Source of the DNA: RI-153 sp963721725
GTDB taxonomy: Bacteria; Chloroflexota; Anaerolineae; Caldilineales; Caldilineaceae
Assembly: GCA_963721725.1 (NCBI GenBank)
Contig: CAVRLX010000010.1
Coordinates: 1-64,000, forward strand
Direction: 5' to 3'
Length of the DNA: 64,000 bases
Part shown: piece by piece, positions 40,851-52,271 of the stretch
Numbering within the stretch: the stretch's first letter is position 1
Layout: each line of letters begins with the position of its first letter
The notes under the pieces: generated by a model
What the model was told of the DNA's origin: nothing
Seen by the model: only the letters and a program-made list of their open reading frames with translations
Databases searched by the model: none
Program-made: the position numbers and the translations under genes

Positions 40851-42989
40851 TTACAGTCGCAGCCCTGGCAGATCCACCACCCCCTCGGCGCGCACGTCCA
40901 TATCGGTGGGAATTTCACGGAAGCTGACAATATTAAGCGTAGGCAGTGTGCGGTTGGTAAAGCGTTTGAGCGGCAGGCGAATCCGTTGATTGGTCACCAG
41001 CACAGGGTCATAGCTTTGGGCGGCCAGCGCCTCCATTTGTTGGGCAATCTGTGCCATGAGCGGCTGGGCAATCTCCGGCGAGAGGTTGACCAACCACCCT
41101 TGGGCTGTCTGTTGCATGGTTTCAGCAATGCGGTGCTCAATCGCCGGGGCAAGCGTAAAGACATGCAACACGCCATCGAAGCCGCGATATTGGTTGACCA
41201 CGGTGCGGCCCAGGTAGCTGCGGGCATGCTCGGCCAGGGCGTCGGCATCGCTGCCATCACGGGCGTGGTCAGCAATCGCCTCGAGTACAATCACCAGATC
41301 GCGGATGGGCACGCGCTCGCGCAGCAGAGATTGCAAGACCCGTTGAATCGTGCCCAGCCCCGGTGTGTTCATGACTTCGTTGACAATGGCCGGCGAGCTT
41401 TCTTGCAGATTGTCCATTAACTCTTGCACTTCTTGACGACCCAGCAGTGCCCCGGCATGTTGGCGGATGGTTTCGGTCAGGTGGGTAATGATAATGCTGG
41501 GCGGCTCGACCACGGTGTAGCCGTTCATTTCGGCGTCGCTGCGGCGATCCGGCGTAACCCACACGGCGGGCAGCCCAAAGACCGGCTCGGTGGTCTGGAT
41601 GCCTGCGATCTCTTCGGCCACCATGGGGCCAGGCATTGCCAGCAACATCTTGGCCTGAAGCTGCCCTGTGCTTACTTCTTCGCCGCGCAGTTTGATCACG
41701 TATTGGTTGGGGCCGAGGCGCAGGTTGTCGCGGATGCGGATCTTGGGGACGATGAAGCCCAATTCCGCGGCGATCTGGCGGCGAATGTAGCCCACCCGCT
41801 CCAAGAGATCGCCGCCCTGGTTTTTGTCAATAAGGGCGATCAAGCCGTAGCCGATCTCCAGCTCCAGCACGTCGACATGCAGCAGCGAGAGGACTTCGCC
41901 CTCTTCTTTGGTCTCGCCTGAAGCGCCGGGCAGTGCTTTGCGTTCGCCGTTGGGGCCTTCGAGCAGGGCGGTTTCGGCAGCCGCCGCCGCGCTCTTTTGC
42001 TTGCCCAGCAGATAGCTTGCCCCGCCCACAACCCCGGCCAGCGTCAAAAAAGGCACAGTGGGCAGCCCCGGAATGATCCCGAAGCCCACGAGCATGGCCG
42101 ACACAATCCCCAGCACACGCGGGTTGGCGGTGATCTGCGCGAAGACATCGCCGCCCATGCCCTTTTGCGAGCGGGCACGCGTGACGATAATGCCGGTGGC
42201 GGTACTTACCAAGAGCGACGGAATCTGGCTGACCAGGCCATCGCCCACAGTCAAAAGGGTGAACGTTTGGGCTGCTTCGGCCACGCCCATGCCCATTTGC
42301 AACATGCCGATGATCAGGCCACCGAGGATGTTAATAATTGTGATGATGATGCCAGCGACGGCATCGCCTTTGACAAACTTACTGGCGCCATCCATCGACC
42401 CGAAAAAATCGGCTTCACGAGCGATCTTTTCGCGGCGTTCTTTGGCAACCACGTCGTTGATCAAGCCAGCGTTGAGGTCGGCATCAATCGCCATCTGTTT
42501 GCCGGGCATGGCGTCCAGTGTAAAGCGGGCGGTCACCTCGGCCACCCGGCCAGCGCCCACGGTGATCACAGCAAATTGGATGACCATGAGCAATAGAAAG
42601 ATCACCAAGCCGACAATATAGTTGCCGCCCACCACAAAGTCGCCAAAGGCCTCGATAATCTCGCCGCCACTGCCTGTGAGCAAAATCAGGCGGGTGCTGC
42701 CAATGTTGAGCGAGAGCCGAAACATGGTGACGATGAGCAGCAGCGAGGGGAAGATGCTGAACTCTAGCGGCTCGTCAATGTACATGGCAACCAGCAGAAT
42801 CGTCAGCGAAAGGGCGATGTTGAGGGTCAACAACAGATCCAACATCAACGGCGGCAGCGGGATGATCATCATGCCCACGATTAGCACAACCACACCTGCC
42901 CAGAGGACATCGGTATATTGACCGAGACGGCTGAGGAAGCCGGTCAGGCTGTTGACTGGGGATGTGGCGTTGGATGTGGCTGTACTCAT
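40851..42989 (-). CDS. flhA: Flagellar export apparatus protein FlhA
   Basis: FlhA is the large component of the type III export gate. The 712 residues include about eight membrane helices in the first half (VLIVGMMIIPLPPLMLDLLL, LLLIVTMFRLSLNIGSTRLIL), the FHIPEP loop (GRVAEVTARFTLDAMPGKQMAIDADLNAGLI), and a cytoplasmic domain with PTVPFLTLAGVVGG and the late VIVLEAIADHARDG and LRLL-type tail. Start ATG 42989 follows GAGGAT. Confidence 0.97.
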   Translation of the reverse strand: MSTATSNATSPVNSLTGFLSRLGQYTDVLWAGVVVLIVGMMIIPLPPLMLDLLLTLNIALSLTILLVAMYIDEPLEFSIFPSLLLIVTMFRLSLNIGSTRLILLTGSGGEIIEAFGDFVVGGNYIVGLVIFLLLMVIQFAVITVGAGRVAEVTARFTLDAMPGKQMAIDADLNAGLINDVVAKERREKIAREADFFGSMDGASKFVKGDAVAGIIITIINILGGLIIGMLQMGMGVAEAAQTFTLLTVGDGLVSQIPSLLVSTATGIIVTRARSQKGMGGDVFAQITANPRVLGIVSAMLVGFGIIPGLPTVPFLTLAGVVGGASYLLGKQKSAAAAAETALLEGPNGERKALPGASGETKEEGEVLSLLHVDVLELEIGYGLIALIDKNQGGDLLERVGYIRRQIAAELGFIVPKIRIRDNLRLGPNQYVIKLRGEEVSTGQLQAKMLLAMPGPMVAEEIAGIQTTEPVFGLPAVWVTPDRRSDAEMNGYTVVEPPSIIITHLTETIRQHAGALLGRQEVQELMDNLQESSPAIVNEVMNTPGLGTIQRVLQSLLRERVPIRDLVIVLEAIADHARDGSDADALAEHARSYLGRTVVNQYRGFDGVLHVFTLAPAIEHRIAETMQQTAQGWLVNLSPEIAQPLMAQIAQQMEALAAQSYDPVLVTNQRIRLPLKRFTNRTLPTLNIVSFREIPTDMDVRAEGVVDLPGLRL

Positions 42990-43038
42990 TGTGTCTGATC
43001 CTCAAAATTGGATAGTAGCGATTAGATAGTCGGGATTG

Positions 43039-43068
43039 GATATTGCACCGCCATCTCTCTGCAATATC
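43039..43068. repeat. Hairpin between flhB and flhA
   Basis: GATATTGCA (43039-43047) pairs with TGCAATATC (43060-43068) around a 12-base loop, with weaker extension outward. It sits in the 98-base gap between two coupled operon genes and recalls the ATTGGAT-containing hairpin at 3352-3395. Confidence 0.55.
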
Positions 43069-43087
43069 TAATCTCCACTCCCATTCT

Positions 43088-44143
43088 TTATCGTCGTTTC
43101 AACCCATAGACAAAGGCCAATACTTCGGCTACCGCCTGGAAGAACTCAGGCGGGATGACGGTGTCCAGGGGCAATTTATAGAGCGCCCGCGCCAGCGGTT
43201 TGTTGGGAACCACAGGCACGCCATGTTTGCGGGCCAACGAGATGATGCGCAAGGCGACTTCGTCGTGGCCTTTTGCCACCAGCCGGGGGGCATCCATTGT
43301 CTTGTTGTCATAGCGGATGGCGGCGGCGTAGTGGGTGGGGTTGACGATGATGGCGTCGGCTTTGGGCACTTGGGCCATCATGCGCCGCTGTGCCATTTCG
43401 CGCTGAATGCGACGGATGCGGCTTTTGACTTCGGGCGAGCCTTCTTGCTGTTTGGATTCGTCGCGCACTTCTTGTTTGCTCATAAGCAGGCTTTTGCGAA
43501 ACTGATAGAATTGCCAGCCATAGTCGAGCAGGGCAATCGCCATTAAAACCGCCGCCGCCTGAATCGACATATCATAGGCCACGGTCACCGATCCACTAAC
43601 GCCACTATCGAACCCTAACCGGGCCGAGTTGATCAATTCGCCCAGCCGCCCCGACAGCGTGCCATAGACCACGAGAGCGATGGCGCTCTGTTTTGCCAGC
43701 CCTTTGACCGTCTCGGCCACAATCTGTTTGCCAAACATCTGCTTGAGGCGGCTAAGCGGGTTCAGGCGATCCCATTTGGGGATGAGCAGTTTGGGCTGAA
43801 CCAGGCCACGCGTCTGCACCACATTGGCCCCGATGCCGATCGCAACCAATACCCCCAGCCAAGGGGCCATAATCATGCCCATCTCCAGTAACGATTGGCT
43901 GCCTGTTTCCAACAAATAGTTATAGGTGATCAGGCCGGGGCGCTGTTTGCCGATCTCTTCGTAGCTGATGCGCATAATCTCCGACAGATTCTCGACGAGG
44001 CGCGGGCCGATCACCGCCAGCATGTAGACGCCCACATAGAGGACCACAATCCCGCTTAGATCCTGACTTTTGGCAACGCGGCCTTCATTCCGGAACTGTT
44101 CCAGCTTTTTGGAAGTCGGTTGTTCTGTGCGTTCGTCACTCAT
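43088..44143 (-). CDS. flhB: Flagellar export apparatus protein FlhB
   Basis: FlhB switches the export apparatus from rod/hook to filament substrates. It has 351 residues. The N-terminus EQPTSKKLEQFRNEGRVAKSQDLSG is followed by four membrane helices (with the conserved LNPLSRLKQMFGKQ loop) and the autocleavage motif NPTH at 268-271. The C-terminus PLARALYKLPLDTVIPPEFFQAVAEVLAFVY is typical. It lies upstream of flhA. Confidence 0.96.
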   Translation of the reverse strand: MSDERTEQPTSKKLEQFRNEGRVAKSQDLSGIVVLYVGVYMLAVIGPRLVENLSEIMRISYEEIGKQRPGLITYNYLLETGSQSLLEMGMIMAPWLGVLVAIGIGANVVQTRGLVQPKLLIPKWDRLNPLSRLKQMFGKQIVAETVKGLAKQSAIALVVYGTLSGRLGELINSARLGFDSGVSGSVTVAYDMSIQAAAVLMAIALLDYGWQFYQFRKSLLMSKQEVRDESKQQEGSPEVKSRIRRIQREMAQRRMMAQVPKADAIIVNPTHYAAAIRYDNKTMDAPRLVAKGHDEVALRIISLARKHGVPVVPNKPLARALYKLPLDTVIPPEFFQAVAEVLAFVYGLKRR

Positions 44144-44185
44144 CTGCGCGCATCCCGTGCCAAACGGATCGAGTCAAAACGTAGG

Positions 44186-44959
44186 TTAGCGAAAGAGCAA
44201 AAGCATGATCTGGCCGGCCTTATCGACTTCGATCAAGAGTTGCGGCCACAAGAAGGGCATCCCGATTAGGGTGATCACCGATCCCACGGCCAATTTGAGC
44301 GAAAGGCTCAGTGAAAAAACATTCATGCGGGGCATGGCCCGGCTGATCAACACCAGCGCCAGATCGGCCAACAGAATCGAACCGATCACCGGTAGCGCCA
44401 GTTGCAGGCTGATGGACCAAAGCTGCCCAGTGAAAAAAATCAGGCGTTCGGTGAGCAACGCCCCAGCGTTGCGCATGACATCGGTGAGCAGCATTCCCGG
44501 CGGCATCACCGCAACCATGCGTTTGAGACCCAACAAGACCACGGTGTCGGCGCGCATGGAGATAAAAATAATCAGCGCAAATTGCAGGTAGAACTGCCCC
44601 AGCGGCGGCGATGCGTCATCAAACAGCGGGCTAATGCTATTGGCATAGCTCAGGCCCATGGAACTGGCAAGCAATTGACCGATCACGCCGATGGTGAGCA
44701 TGGGCAACAAAACTGTAAAACCCATGAGCAGCCCCACAAGAATTTCTTGGAACATCAACGTAAAAAAGGTGAGATTCTCTTGGGCCATCACCGGAACCGG
44801 GCTAAACGGGGCCAGGAGAAAGGCCAACAGGAGCGCCAACCCAATCTTGGCCGGGGTGGGAAAGGTGCGCTGGCTAAAGAGCGGAGCCGACGAAATAAAA
44901 GCCAGGAACCGTATGAAGAGTAAAAAGAAGACATAGGGATACTGGATCGGAATGCTCAT
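44186..44959 (-). CDS. fliR: Flagellar export apparatus protein FliR
   Basis: This inner-membrane export-gate protein has about 257 residues and six hydrophobic spans. ATG 44959 (MSIPIQYPYVFFLLFIRFLAF) is chosen over a TTG 30 bases upstream. Family signatures are FISSAPLFSQRTFPTPAKIGLAL, LMFQEILVGLLMGFTV and GLSYANSISPLFDDASPPLGQF. It is the first gene of the operon here, with fliP and fliQ encoded elsewhere. Confidence 0.93.
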   Translation of the reverse strand: MSIPIQYPYVFFLLFIRFLAFISSAPLFSQRTFPTPAKIGLALLLAFLLAPFSPVPVMAQENLTFFTLMFQEILVGLLMGFTVLLPMLTIGVIGQLLASSMGLSYANSISPLFDDASPPLGQFYLQFALIIFISMRADTVVLLGLKRMVAVMPPGMLLTDVMRNAGALLTERLIFFTGQLWSISLQLALPVIGSILLADLALVLISRAMPRMNVFSLSLSLKLAVGSVITLIGMPFLWPQLLIEVDKAGQIMLLLFR

Positions 44960-45064
44960 GTGCCCAGTGTACGCAGTTGAACAATGCAACGGGGTAAGAG
45001 GAGTGTAACAGCAGCGTAAAAAGCAGGGGAAATTAAGTGCGGATGGAATTTTATGAAAACGGCG

Positions 45065-45094
45065 TTGACAATCTTTTGGCTTCCCCTCTATAAT
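45065..45094 (+). promoter_or_regulatory. Near-consensus promoter of the gntR-type regulator
   Basis: TTGACA (45065-45070), 18 bases, TATAAT (45089-45094): both boxes are perfect for the main sigma factor. The operator palindrome begins at the last base of the -10, so a bound repressor would block it. Confidence 0.85.
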
Positions 45095-45120
45095 TTGTCA
45101 GACAATTATTGTCTGACAAA
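45094..45120. promoter_or_regulatory. Palindromic operator of the gntR-type regulator
   Basis: TTTGTCAGACAA (45094-45105) and TTGTCTGACAAA (45109-45120) are exact inverted copies around TTA. Each half contains the FadR-like pattern TNGTNNNACNA. Its place over the -10/start of the regulator's own promoter indicates autoregulation. Confidence 0.8.
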
Positions 45121-45135
45121 TGTGTAGGCGGCTCA

Positions 45136-45877
45136 ATGGATTTTCCCCCTGACGAAACGCGGACTCGTCCCCGCTATGTACAAGTCGAAGAATCGCTCCA
45201 CACGCTGTTGCGCACCGGCGGCTATCGCGCGGGCGATAAACTGCCGCCAGAGCCAGAGCTGGCGCAGCAGATGGGGGTGAGCCGCGCCACCCTGCCGCGA
45301 AGCCTTGCGCAGCTTTGAACAACAGGGCATTATCAGCCGCCGCCAGGGCGTGGGCACCTTTGTCAACGCACAACCGCTGACAGTCGAGAGCGGGTTGGAG
45401 ACACTAGACTCCATTGAAATGTTGTTGCATGCACGCCAACTCCCCGTGGAGATTGTCAGCCGCCAAGCGCGGATGGAGAAAGCGCTGCCAAAGGCTGCAA
45501 GCCGTTTGCAAGTGACCGAGGGCACGCCGCTGACGGTGATGCGCAGCACCTATAGCCTGGGCAATGAACAGACCGCCTATCTGCTTGAAGTGGTCCCCGC
45601 GCTGGTGATGAGCGCCGAACTTCTGGCCCAAGCGCGCCGTTCTTTGCTTGATCTCCTCTTGGCGGAGCGGGAGCGTTTTGACATTAGCTATGCCGTCACC
45701 CACATTGCCCCGGTCCACGGCGACGACGAAATTTGCATGGCGTTGGGCATTGACGCCAACACGCCGCTCTTTTTTATTGAACAGACCGCCTATACCAGTA
45801 CCAACGTGCCGCGCTATTATTCACGTAATTACTATCGGCCTGATCTCTTTGATTTTCACCTGATTCGGAGAGTTTGA
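45136..45877 (+). CDS. GntR-family regulator with UTRA ligand domain (frameshifted)
   Basis: This transcriptional repressor responds to a small molecule. The N-terminal winged helix (residues about 10-75: PRYVQVEESLHTLLRTGGYR, KLPPEPELAQQMGVSRATL) leads into REALRSFEQQGIISRRQGVG after a break at about 45294-45297, where one extra C splits the frame. The UTRA domain follows (VMRSTYSLGNEQTAYLLEVV, RYYSRNYYRPDLFDF). Joined length is about 246 residues, normal. ATG 45136 is taken over a TTG 27 bases earlier. The genes that follow (hydrolase, carbamate kinase, carbamoyltransferase) are the probable targets. Confidence 0.85.
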
Positions 45878-45939
45878 GTTTGAGACAGTAAGTGGGAATT
45901 CAACCTCATGTTTTTAGCCCCATCACAAGGAAAGTACGC

Positions 45940-47148
<1,209 letters not shown>

Positions 47149-47230
47149 GGAACTAGGGACCGGGGACTAGGGCAGAGGTGACGGGATGATTATGAGATGG
47201 TCATCTACCCCTTACAACCTGCAACTTGCT

Positions 47231-47848
47231 TTACCGCTTCTTGCCCAAGATCTGCGCCACGGTCTCGTCCACGCTAAGGCGGCTGCTGTCGATGACTTTC
47301 CAGCCTGCTTGGGGGCCGTTGCTTTTGAGCAGTTCGGCGTGCAGGCTGCGCGTGGTTTCGGTGAGAACTTTGGTATCAAAGGCTTTGTTGGTGCGGGCGG
47401 CGTTGCGTTCTAGGGCGACTTCCACACTGGGGGAAAGCAAAATTTTGTGGATGGTGTAGCCGTGGAGCAGTTGCTGGTATTGGCGTTGGAAGACCGGCTC
47501 TTGCACCACGTCGTCAATGGCGACGGTGAAGCCAGCCTCGGCGTAGATCGTGGCCGTTTGCAGCGCCGACCAGCGCGCCAGCCGAAATTGGCGCTCAGTC
47601 TCTTCGGTCCACTTGGGGATGGGGTGAGCAATCCCCGCCACCACCCACTCGCGGATCTCGTCGACGGGGACATGAACGCCCAATTCAAATTGCTGCATCA
47701 AGGCTTTGGCAACCGTAGATTTGCCAGCGCCGGGCGTTCCCGTGATGATATAGATGGGTTGTGGGGGGGAGGAGGAGCTTTTTTCATGGGTTTCTCGCCA
47801 AAAGTTGGAAGTCGGTATGTTCGCAAAGAGAATAACAGTCTCGCCCAT
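47231..47848 (-). CDS. P-loop ATPase, zeta-toxin/AAA_33-like kinase
   Basis: It has 205 residues, with ATG 47848. The Walker A motif GTPGAGKST is at residues about 36-44 (IYIITGTPGAGKSTVAK), an acidic pair at TVAIDDVVQEP acts as a Walker B-like site, and lid basic residues follow near ERNAARTNKAFD. The plan is that of small-molecule kinases such as shikimate, gluconate or chloramphenicol kinases. It lies on the opposite strand inside the carbamoyl gene group, so it may not belong to it. The substrate is unknown. Confidence 0.75.
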   Translation of the reverse strand: MGETVILFANIPTSNFWRETHEKSSSSPPQPIYIITGTPGAGKSTVAKALMQQFELGVHVPVDEIREWVVAGIAHPIPKWTEETERQFRLARWSALQTATIYAEAGFTVAIDDVVQEPVFQRQYQQLLHGYTIHKILLSPSVEVALERNAARTNKAFDTKVLTETTRSLHAELLKSNGPQAGWKVIDSSRLSVDETVAQILGKKR

Positions 47849-47889
47849 CTAACGCAATCTCAAATAATTCGTGTAAACAACTTTCTATC

Positions 47890-48873
47890 ATGGAGTATGC
47901 AAACCAGCCCCTTATGCCCAATGCTTCCAGGCTTGCCGTCATCGCCATTGGCGGCAATTCGCTGATCAAAGACAACAAACACCCCGACATTCCCCACCAA
48001 TGGGAGGCCGTGCATGAAACTGTGGGCCACATTGCGCGCATGGTGGACATGGGCTGGCAGACTGTGATCACCCACGGCAACGGGCCACAAGTCGGCTTCA
48101 TTTTGCGCCGCAATGAACTGGCCGCCGACGAGGTCCACACCACGCCACTGAGCTTGATTGTAGCCGAAACCCAGGGCGCGGTTGGCTATATGTTGCAGCA
48201 AGCGCTTAACAACGAGTTCTACCAGCGTGCCATCTCCAAACAGTGTATTACGTTTGTCACCCAAGTGCGCGTTGATGCTGAAGATCCTGCCTTTCAAACC
48301 CCCAACAAGCCCATTGGCGGCTTTTTAGATGAAGAGACTGCGCGTCAATTTGAGCAGGCAGGCTGGAGCGTGGTGGAAGATTCGGGGCGCGGCTGGCGGC
48401 GGCTGGTTGCCTCGCCGCAGCCTGTGGAGATCATGGAAATTGACGCCATCCGGCTGGCGGTGGAAATGGGCTGGATTGTGGTGGCGTGTGGCGGCGGCGG
48501 CATTCCTGTGGTGCGCAACGAGAAAGACGAACTGCGCGGCGTTTCGGCGGTCATCGACAAAGACCGCGCCAGCAGCTTTTTGGCTCGGCTGTTGGGAGCG
48601 GATCTTTTTCTAATCAGCACCGGCGTGGAAAAAGTCGCCATCAATTTCAACAAGCCCAATCAACAAGTGTTGGATCAGATGACCGTGTCCGAGGCCAAAG
48701 CCTACATGGCCGAAGGTCACTTTGCCCCTGGCAGCATGAAGCCCAAGATCGAAGCTTGTATCGACTTTGTGGAAAAAAGCGAAAAGGACGGCGCGTTTGC
48801 CCTGATCACCGATCCGGAAAATCTGGCGCGGGCGTTGCGCGGCGAGACGGGTACGAAGATTGTCAAACTATAA
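47890..48873 (+). CDS. arcC: Carbamate kinase
   Basis: This enzyme transfers phosphate from carbamoyl phosphate to ADP, giving ATP, ammonia and CO2. The amino-acid kinase fold shows LAVIAIGGNSLIK at the start, TVITHGNGPQVGFIL, ACGGGGIPVV, GVSAVIDKDRASSFLARLLGADLFLISTGVE and MKPKIEACIDFV. It has 327 residues. No clear ribosome site precedes ATG 47890; an ATG at 47914 is the alternative. Together with the next gene it matches the ygeW-yqeA pairing seen in anaerobic purine-type catabolism. Confidence 0.92.
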   Translation: MEYANQPLMPNASRLAVIAIGGNSLIKDNKHPDIPHQWEAVHETVGHIARMVDMGWQTVITHGNGPQVGFILRRNELAADEVHTTPLSLIVAETQGAVGYMLQQALNNEFYQRAISKQCITFVTQVRVDAEDPAFQTPNKPIGGFLDEETARQFEQAGWSVVEDSGRGWRRLVASPQPVEIMEIDAIRLAVEMGWIVVACGGGGIPVVRNEKDELRGVSAVIDKDRASSFLARLLGADLFLISTGVEKVAINFNKPNQQVLDQMTVSEAKAYMAEGHFAPGSMKPKIEACIDFVEKSEKDGAFALITDPENLARALRGETGTKIVKL

Positions 48874-48878
48874 CGAGT

Positions 48879-48967
48879 AAAGAGTAATAAGTAAGGAGTC
48901 GACAAGTTTGGTTCGCTTTTTAAGACATGTAGCTTTATAAATCCTTACTTCTTACCCATTACTCCTT
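48879..48967. repeat. Imperfect inverted repeat between arcC and the carbamoyltransferase gene
   Basis: AAAGAGTAATAAGTAAGGA (48879-48897) matches the reverse complement of 48942-48967 except for a seven-base insertion. The loop contains GTTTGGTTCGCTTTTT, resembling the TTTGGTTCACTTTTT motifs at 86-132. Confidence 0.55.
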
Positions 48968-49000
48968 TTATCCATCAAAACAGGCAAAGGAGTTTTTATC

Positions 49001-49978
<978 letters not shown>

Positions 49979-50089
49979 GAGAGAGGGGAGTAGCGATTTG
50001 CGATTATTTACCGATCCTCAATTGCCAGTCCCCATTCCCTGGCCCGCAACGTTTCCAGGGTTGGCGTGTTATAATTCATAGAAACAAAC

Positions 50090-50120
50090 GTGACCGGCAT
50101 GGCAAAAGCGTGCCGGTCAC
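50090..50120. repeat. Hairpin upstream of the ketosynthase gene
   Basis: GTGACCGGCA (50090-50099) pairs with TGCCGGTCAC (50111-50120), 36 bases before the start. No T-run follows, so a leader hairpin or a weak terminator of the preceding gene is possible. Confidence 0.6.
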
Positions 50121-50156
50121 TTCATGTGTAATCTATTGTTGGGAAAGGCCTTCAGT

Positions 50157-51443
50157 ATGCCAGCCGATAATCGTCAATCGTCAATCGTCAATCGTCAATC
50201 CCGCCGCCGCGTCGTCGTCACTGGCGTGGGCTTGCTCACACCGCTGGGCCATGATCTGGAAAGCTCGTGGCAGGGGATGCTGGCCGGGAAATCCGCGGCC
50301 AAGCGGGTCACCCATTTCGACCCGACAGACTATCCCACCCAGTTTGCGGCGCGCGTAGACGACTGGGAACCCAGCGACTATCTGGACAAACGCGAATCGC
50401 GGCGCGTGAGCCGCGCCACCCAGTTTGCACTTAAGGTCGCGCAAGATGCCGTGAAAGATGCCAAACTCGACATGGCCGCCGAAGATGCCTATCGTGTGGG
50501 CGTGGAGATCGGCATTGCCTTTGGCGGTTGGGAAATCGTGGAAGAGCAGACCATTTTGCACGAGACCAAGGGCGTGCGCCGCTTTAATCCAGCACTGCTA
50601 TTGGGCGCGTTGGTCAGCGGCGGTCCCACCCAGGTTGCCATTCGCTTTGGTGCAAAGGGACCGACCAATAGCCCGGTGGCGGCCTGCGCCACGGGTATTG
50701 TGGCGATTGGCGAAGCGACGCGCCGCATCCAATACGGCCACGCCGATGTGATGATCGCCGGCGGCTCTGAGGGCTATTTGACGCCGATTATGGTGGCGAC
50801 CTTTAGCCGCCTGGGCGCGGCCAGCACCAACAATGCTGATCCCGAACATGCCTGTCGCCCCTTTAGCGCCGACCGCGATGGCATGGTGGTTAGTGAGGGC
50901 GCGGCAGTGTTGGTGCTGGAATCGTTGGACCATGCCCAGGCCCGCGGCGCGCAGATCCTGGCCGAAGTGGTGGGCTATGGTCTCACCGAGGACGCCTACG
51001 ACGCCACCGCGCCTGATCCCACAGGGGATGGCGCAGCCAATGCTATGAAACTGGCGCTGACGGAAAGCGGATTGGCCCCGACTGATTTCGATTGGATCGT
51101 GGCCCACGGTACGGGAACCCATCTCAACGATAGCATGGAGACCGCCGCCATTAAGCGTGTCTTTGGCGAGGCTGCCTATAATATCCCCGTGACCAGCATC
51201 AAAAGCATGATCGGCCATGCCATGGGCGCCGCCGGCGCGCAGAGTGCTGCGGTCATTGTCAAAGCGATGGGCGAAGACCGCATTGTGCCAACGATTAACT
51301 ACACCACACCCGACCCCGAATGTGATCTCGACTATGTGACCACGGGCGCACGCCAGCATCATGTGGACGTCGCGCTGTGCAACGGCTTTGGCATGGGAGG
51401 GCAGAACGCATCGCTGGTCTTGAAGCAGTTTGAGGGAGAATAA
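50157..51443 (+). CDS. fabF: Beta-ketoacyl-ACP synthase II, FabF type
   Basis: This enzyme extends fatty acyl-ACP by two carbons. ATG 50157 has GGAAAGG 9 bases upstream. The N-terminal 16 residues are unusual: SSIVNRQS repeats, from a 7-base tandem repeat, before RRRVVVTGVGLLTPLG. The catalytic triad is Cys177 (VAACATGIVA), His317 (VAHGTGTHLND) and His354 (KSMIGHAMGAAG). At 428 residues it is full length. No other fatty-acid gene is near, so it may serve housekeeping synthesis or a special acyl product. Confidence 0.92.
   Translation: MPADNRQSSIVNRQSRRRVVVTGVGLLTPLGHDLESSWQGMLAGKSAAKRVTHFDPTDYPTQFAARVDDWEPSDYLDKRESRRVSRATQFALKVAQDAVKDAKLDMAAEDAYRVGVEIGIAFGGWEIVEEQTILHETKGVRRFNPALLLGALVSGGPTQVAIRFGAKGPTNSPVAACATGIVAIGEATRRIQYGHADVMIAGGSEGYLTPIMVATFSRLGAASTNNADPEHACRPFSADRDGMVVSEGAAVLVLESLDHAQARGAQILAEVVGYGLTEDAYDATAPDPTGDGAANAMKLALTESGLAPTDFDWIVAHGTGTHLNDSMETAAIKRVFGEAAYNIPVTSIKSMIGHAMGAAGAQSAAVIVKAMGEDRIVPTINYTTPDPECDLDYVTTGARQHHVDVALCNGFGMGGQNASLVLKQFEGE
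50170..50199 (+). repeat. Four 7-bp tandem repeats in the fabF 5' coding region
   Basis: ATCGTCA is repeated about four times without change, within the codons of residues 5-15. Because 7 is not a multiple of 3, gain or loss of a unit shifts the frame. Confidence 0.85.
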
Positions 51444-51476
51444 AAAGGGGTATTGGTATTGCGACATCCAATACCC
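51442..51476 (-). terminator. Terminator between the ketosynthase and acetyltransferase-like genes
   Basis: GGGTATTGG (51448-51456) pairs with CCAATACCC (51468-51476). On the minus strand a run of T follows (from 51446), so it ends the leftward genes; on the plus strand it closely follows fabF. Confidence 0.6.
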
Positions 51477-51494
51477 AATACCCAGATACCCTCT

Positions 51495-52250
51495 TCACCC
51501 CCCCCCCAGCATCCGCGCCCCGGCGGGCGTGATATTGCCCCGGTTGATCTCCACAAGACAGGCCAGTTGTTCGCCTGCGCCGTAGCCGGGATTCTTTTCC
51601 ACGAAAAAGGCAATATCCTTGTTTTTAAGGCGGCGTGTATCCACGTCAGCCACGCCTTCGCGCAGGGGCGACGATTCGTGAAAGCGGATGATGCCCGTGG
51701 CGGGATCATACTGATCGCCAAATTTGTGCCGGGCCAGCGCGTCCAGCGTGCGTTGAACATGCGGTGGCGTGGGTTGCCGATAGGTGGGGTAAAATTCCCC
51801 AAAAAAGACGGGCAAGAAACGATAGGTTTTGTAGCCCGACGAGATCAGAAACCAATAAACCCTGGTGTTGGGACGTTCGGCATGGATCGCATCGGCCAGG
51901 GCAAAGACATGCGCCCCCCATAGCTTGGGCAGTTCCATCTCGTGCCAATAATCGGGATGAATAATCGTATCGCCGGAATAGACAGCGGTCACGGGCTGGC
52001 CGTCCACGTTCAGATCAATGCGCATGAGTGTGGAAAAGCCCTGGATGCCTCCCTGTGCATCGGTGAATAGAAAGACCCACTCCTTTTCGCCCAAATCCTG
52101 CTCGAACTGTGTGCGATCTACATTTTCAAAAAACTGTTGGAGCAGCATACACATCCGATCCCGCGCCGCTGCGTCCACCTCGGCGGGCCGCATCACCGTG
52201 CCTGTCAGCGCGTCGCTGCTTATTTGGGCAGTTGGTTCTTGTTTCATCAT
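51495..52250 (-). CDS. Acetyltransferase-like protein of unknown function
   Basis: It has 251 residues, with ATG 52250 after AAGGTAACCG. The fold looks like a GNAT-type acyltransferase (EWVFLFTDAQGGIQGFSTLMRI, AVYSGDTIIHPDYWH, VYWFLISSGYKTYRFLPVFF), with WHEMELPKLWGAHVFALADAI as a probable substrate helix. The C-terminal quarter is unlike known GNATs. It lies downstream of the next leftward gene with a 21-base gap, so they form an operon. Substrate unknown. Confidence 0.6.
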   Translation of the reverse strand: MMKQEPTAQISSDALTGTVMRPAEVDAAARDRMCMLLQQFFENVDRTQFEQDLGEKEWVFLFTDAQGGIQGFSTLMRIDLNVDGQPVTAVYSGDTIIHPDYWHEMELPKLWGAHVFALADAIHAERPNTRVYWFLISSGYKTYRFLPVFFGEFYPTYRQPTPPHVQRTLDALARHKFGDQYDPATGIIRFHESSPLREGVADVDTRRLKNKDIAFFVEKNPGYGAGEQLACLVEINRGNITPAGARMLGGG

Positions 52251-52271
52251 CGGTTACCTTGCATGGGTTGG

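Noticed and set aside
50598..51467. 289-residue minus-strand frame over fabF
   Set aside because: Mirror of the ketosynthase gene; Cys-His-His motifs are on the plus strand.
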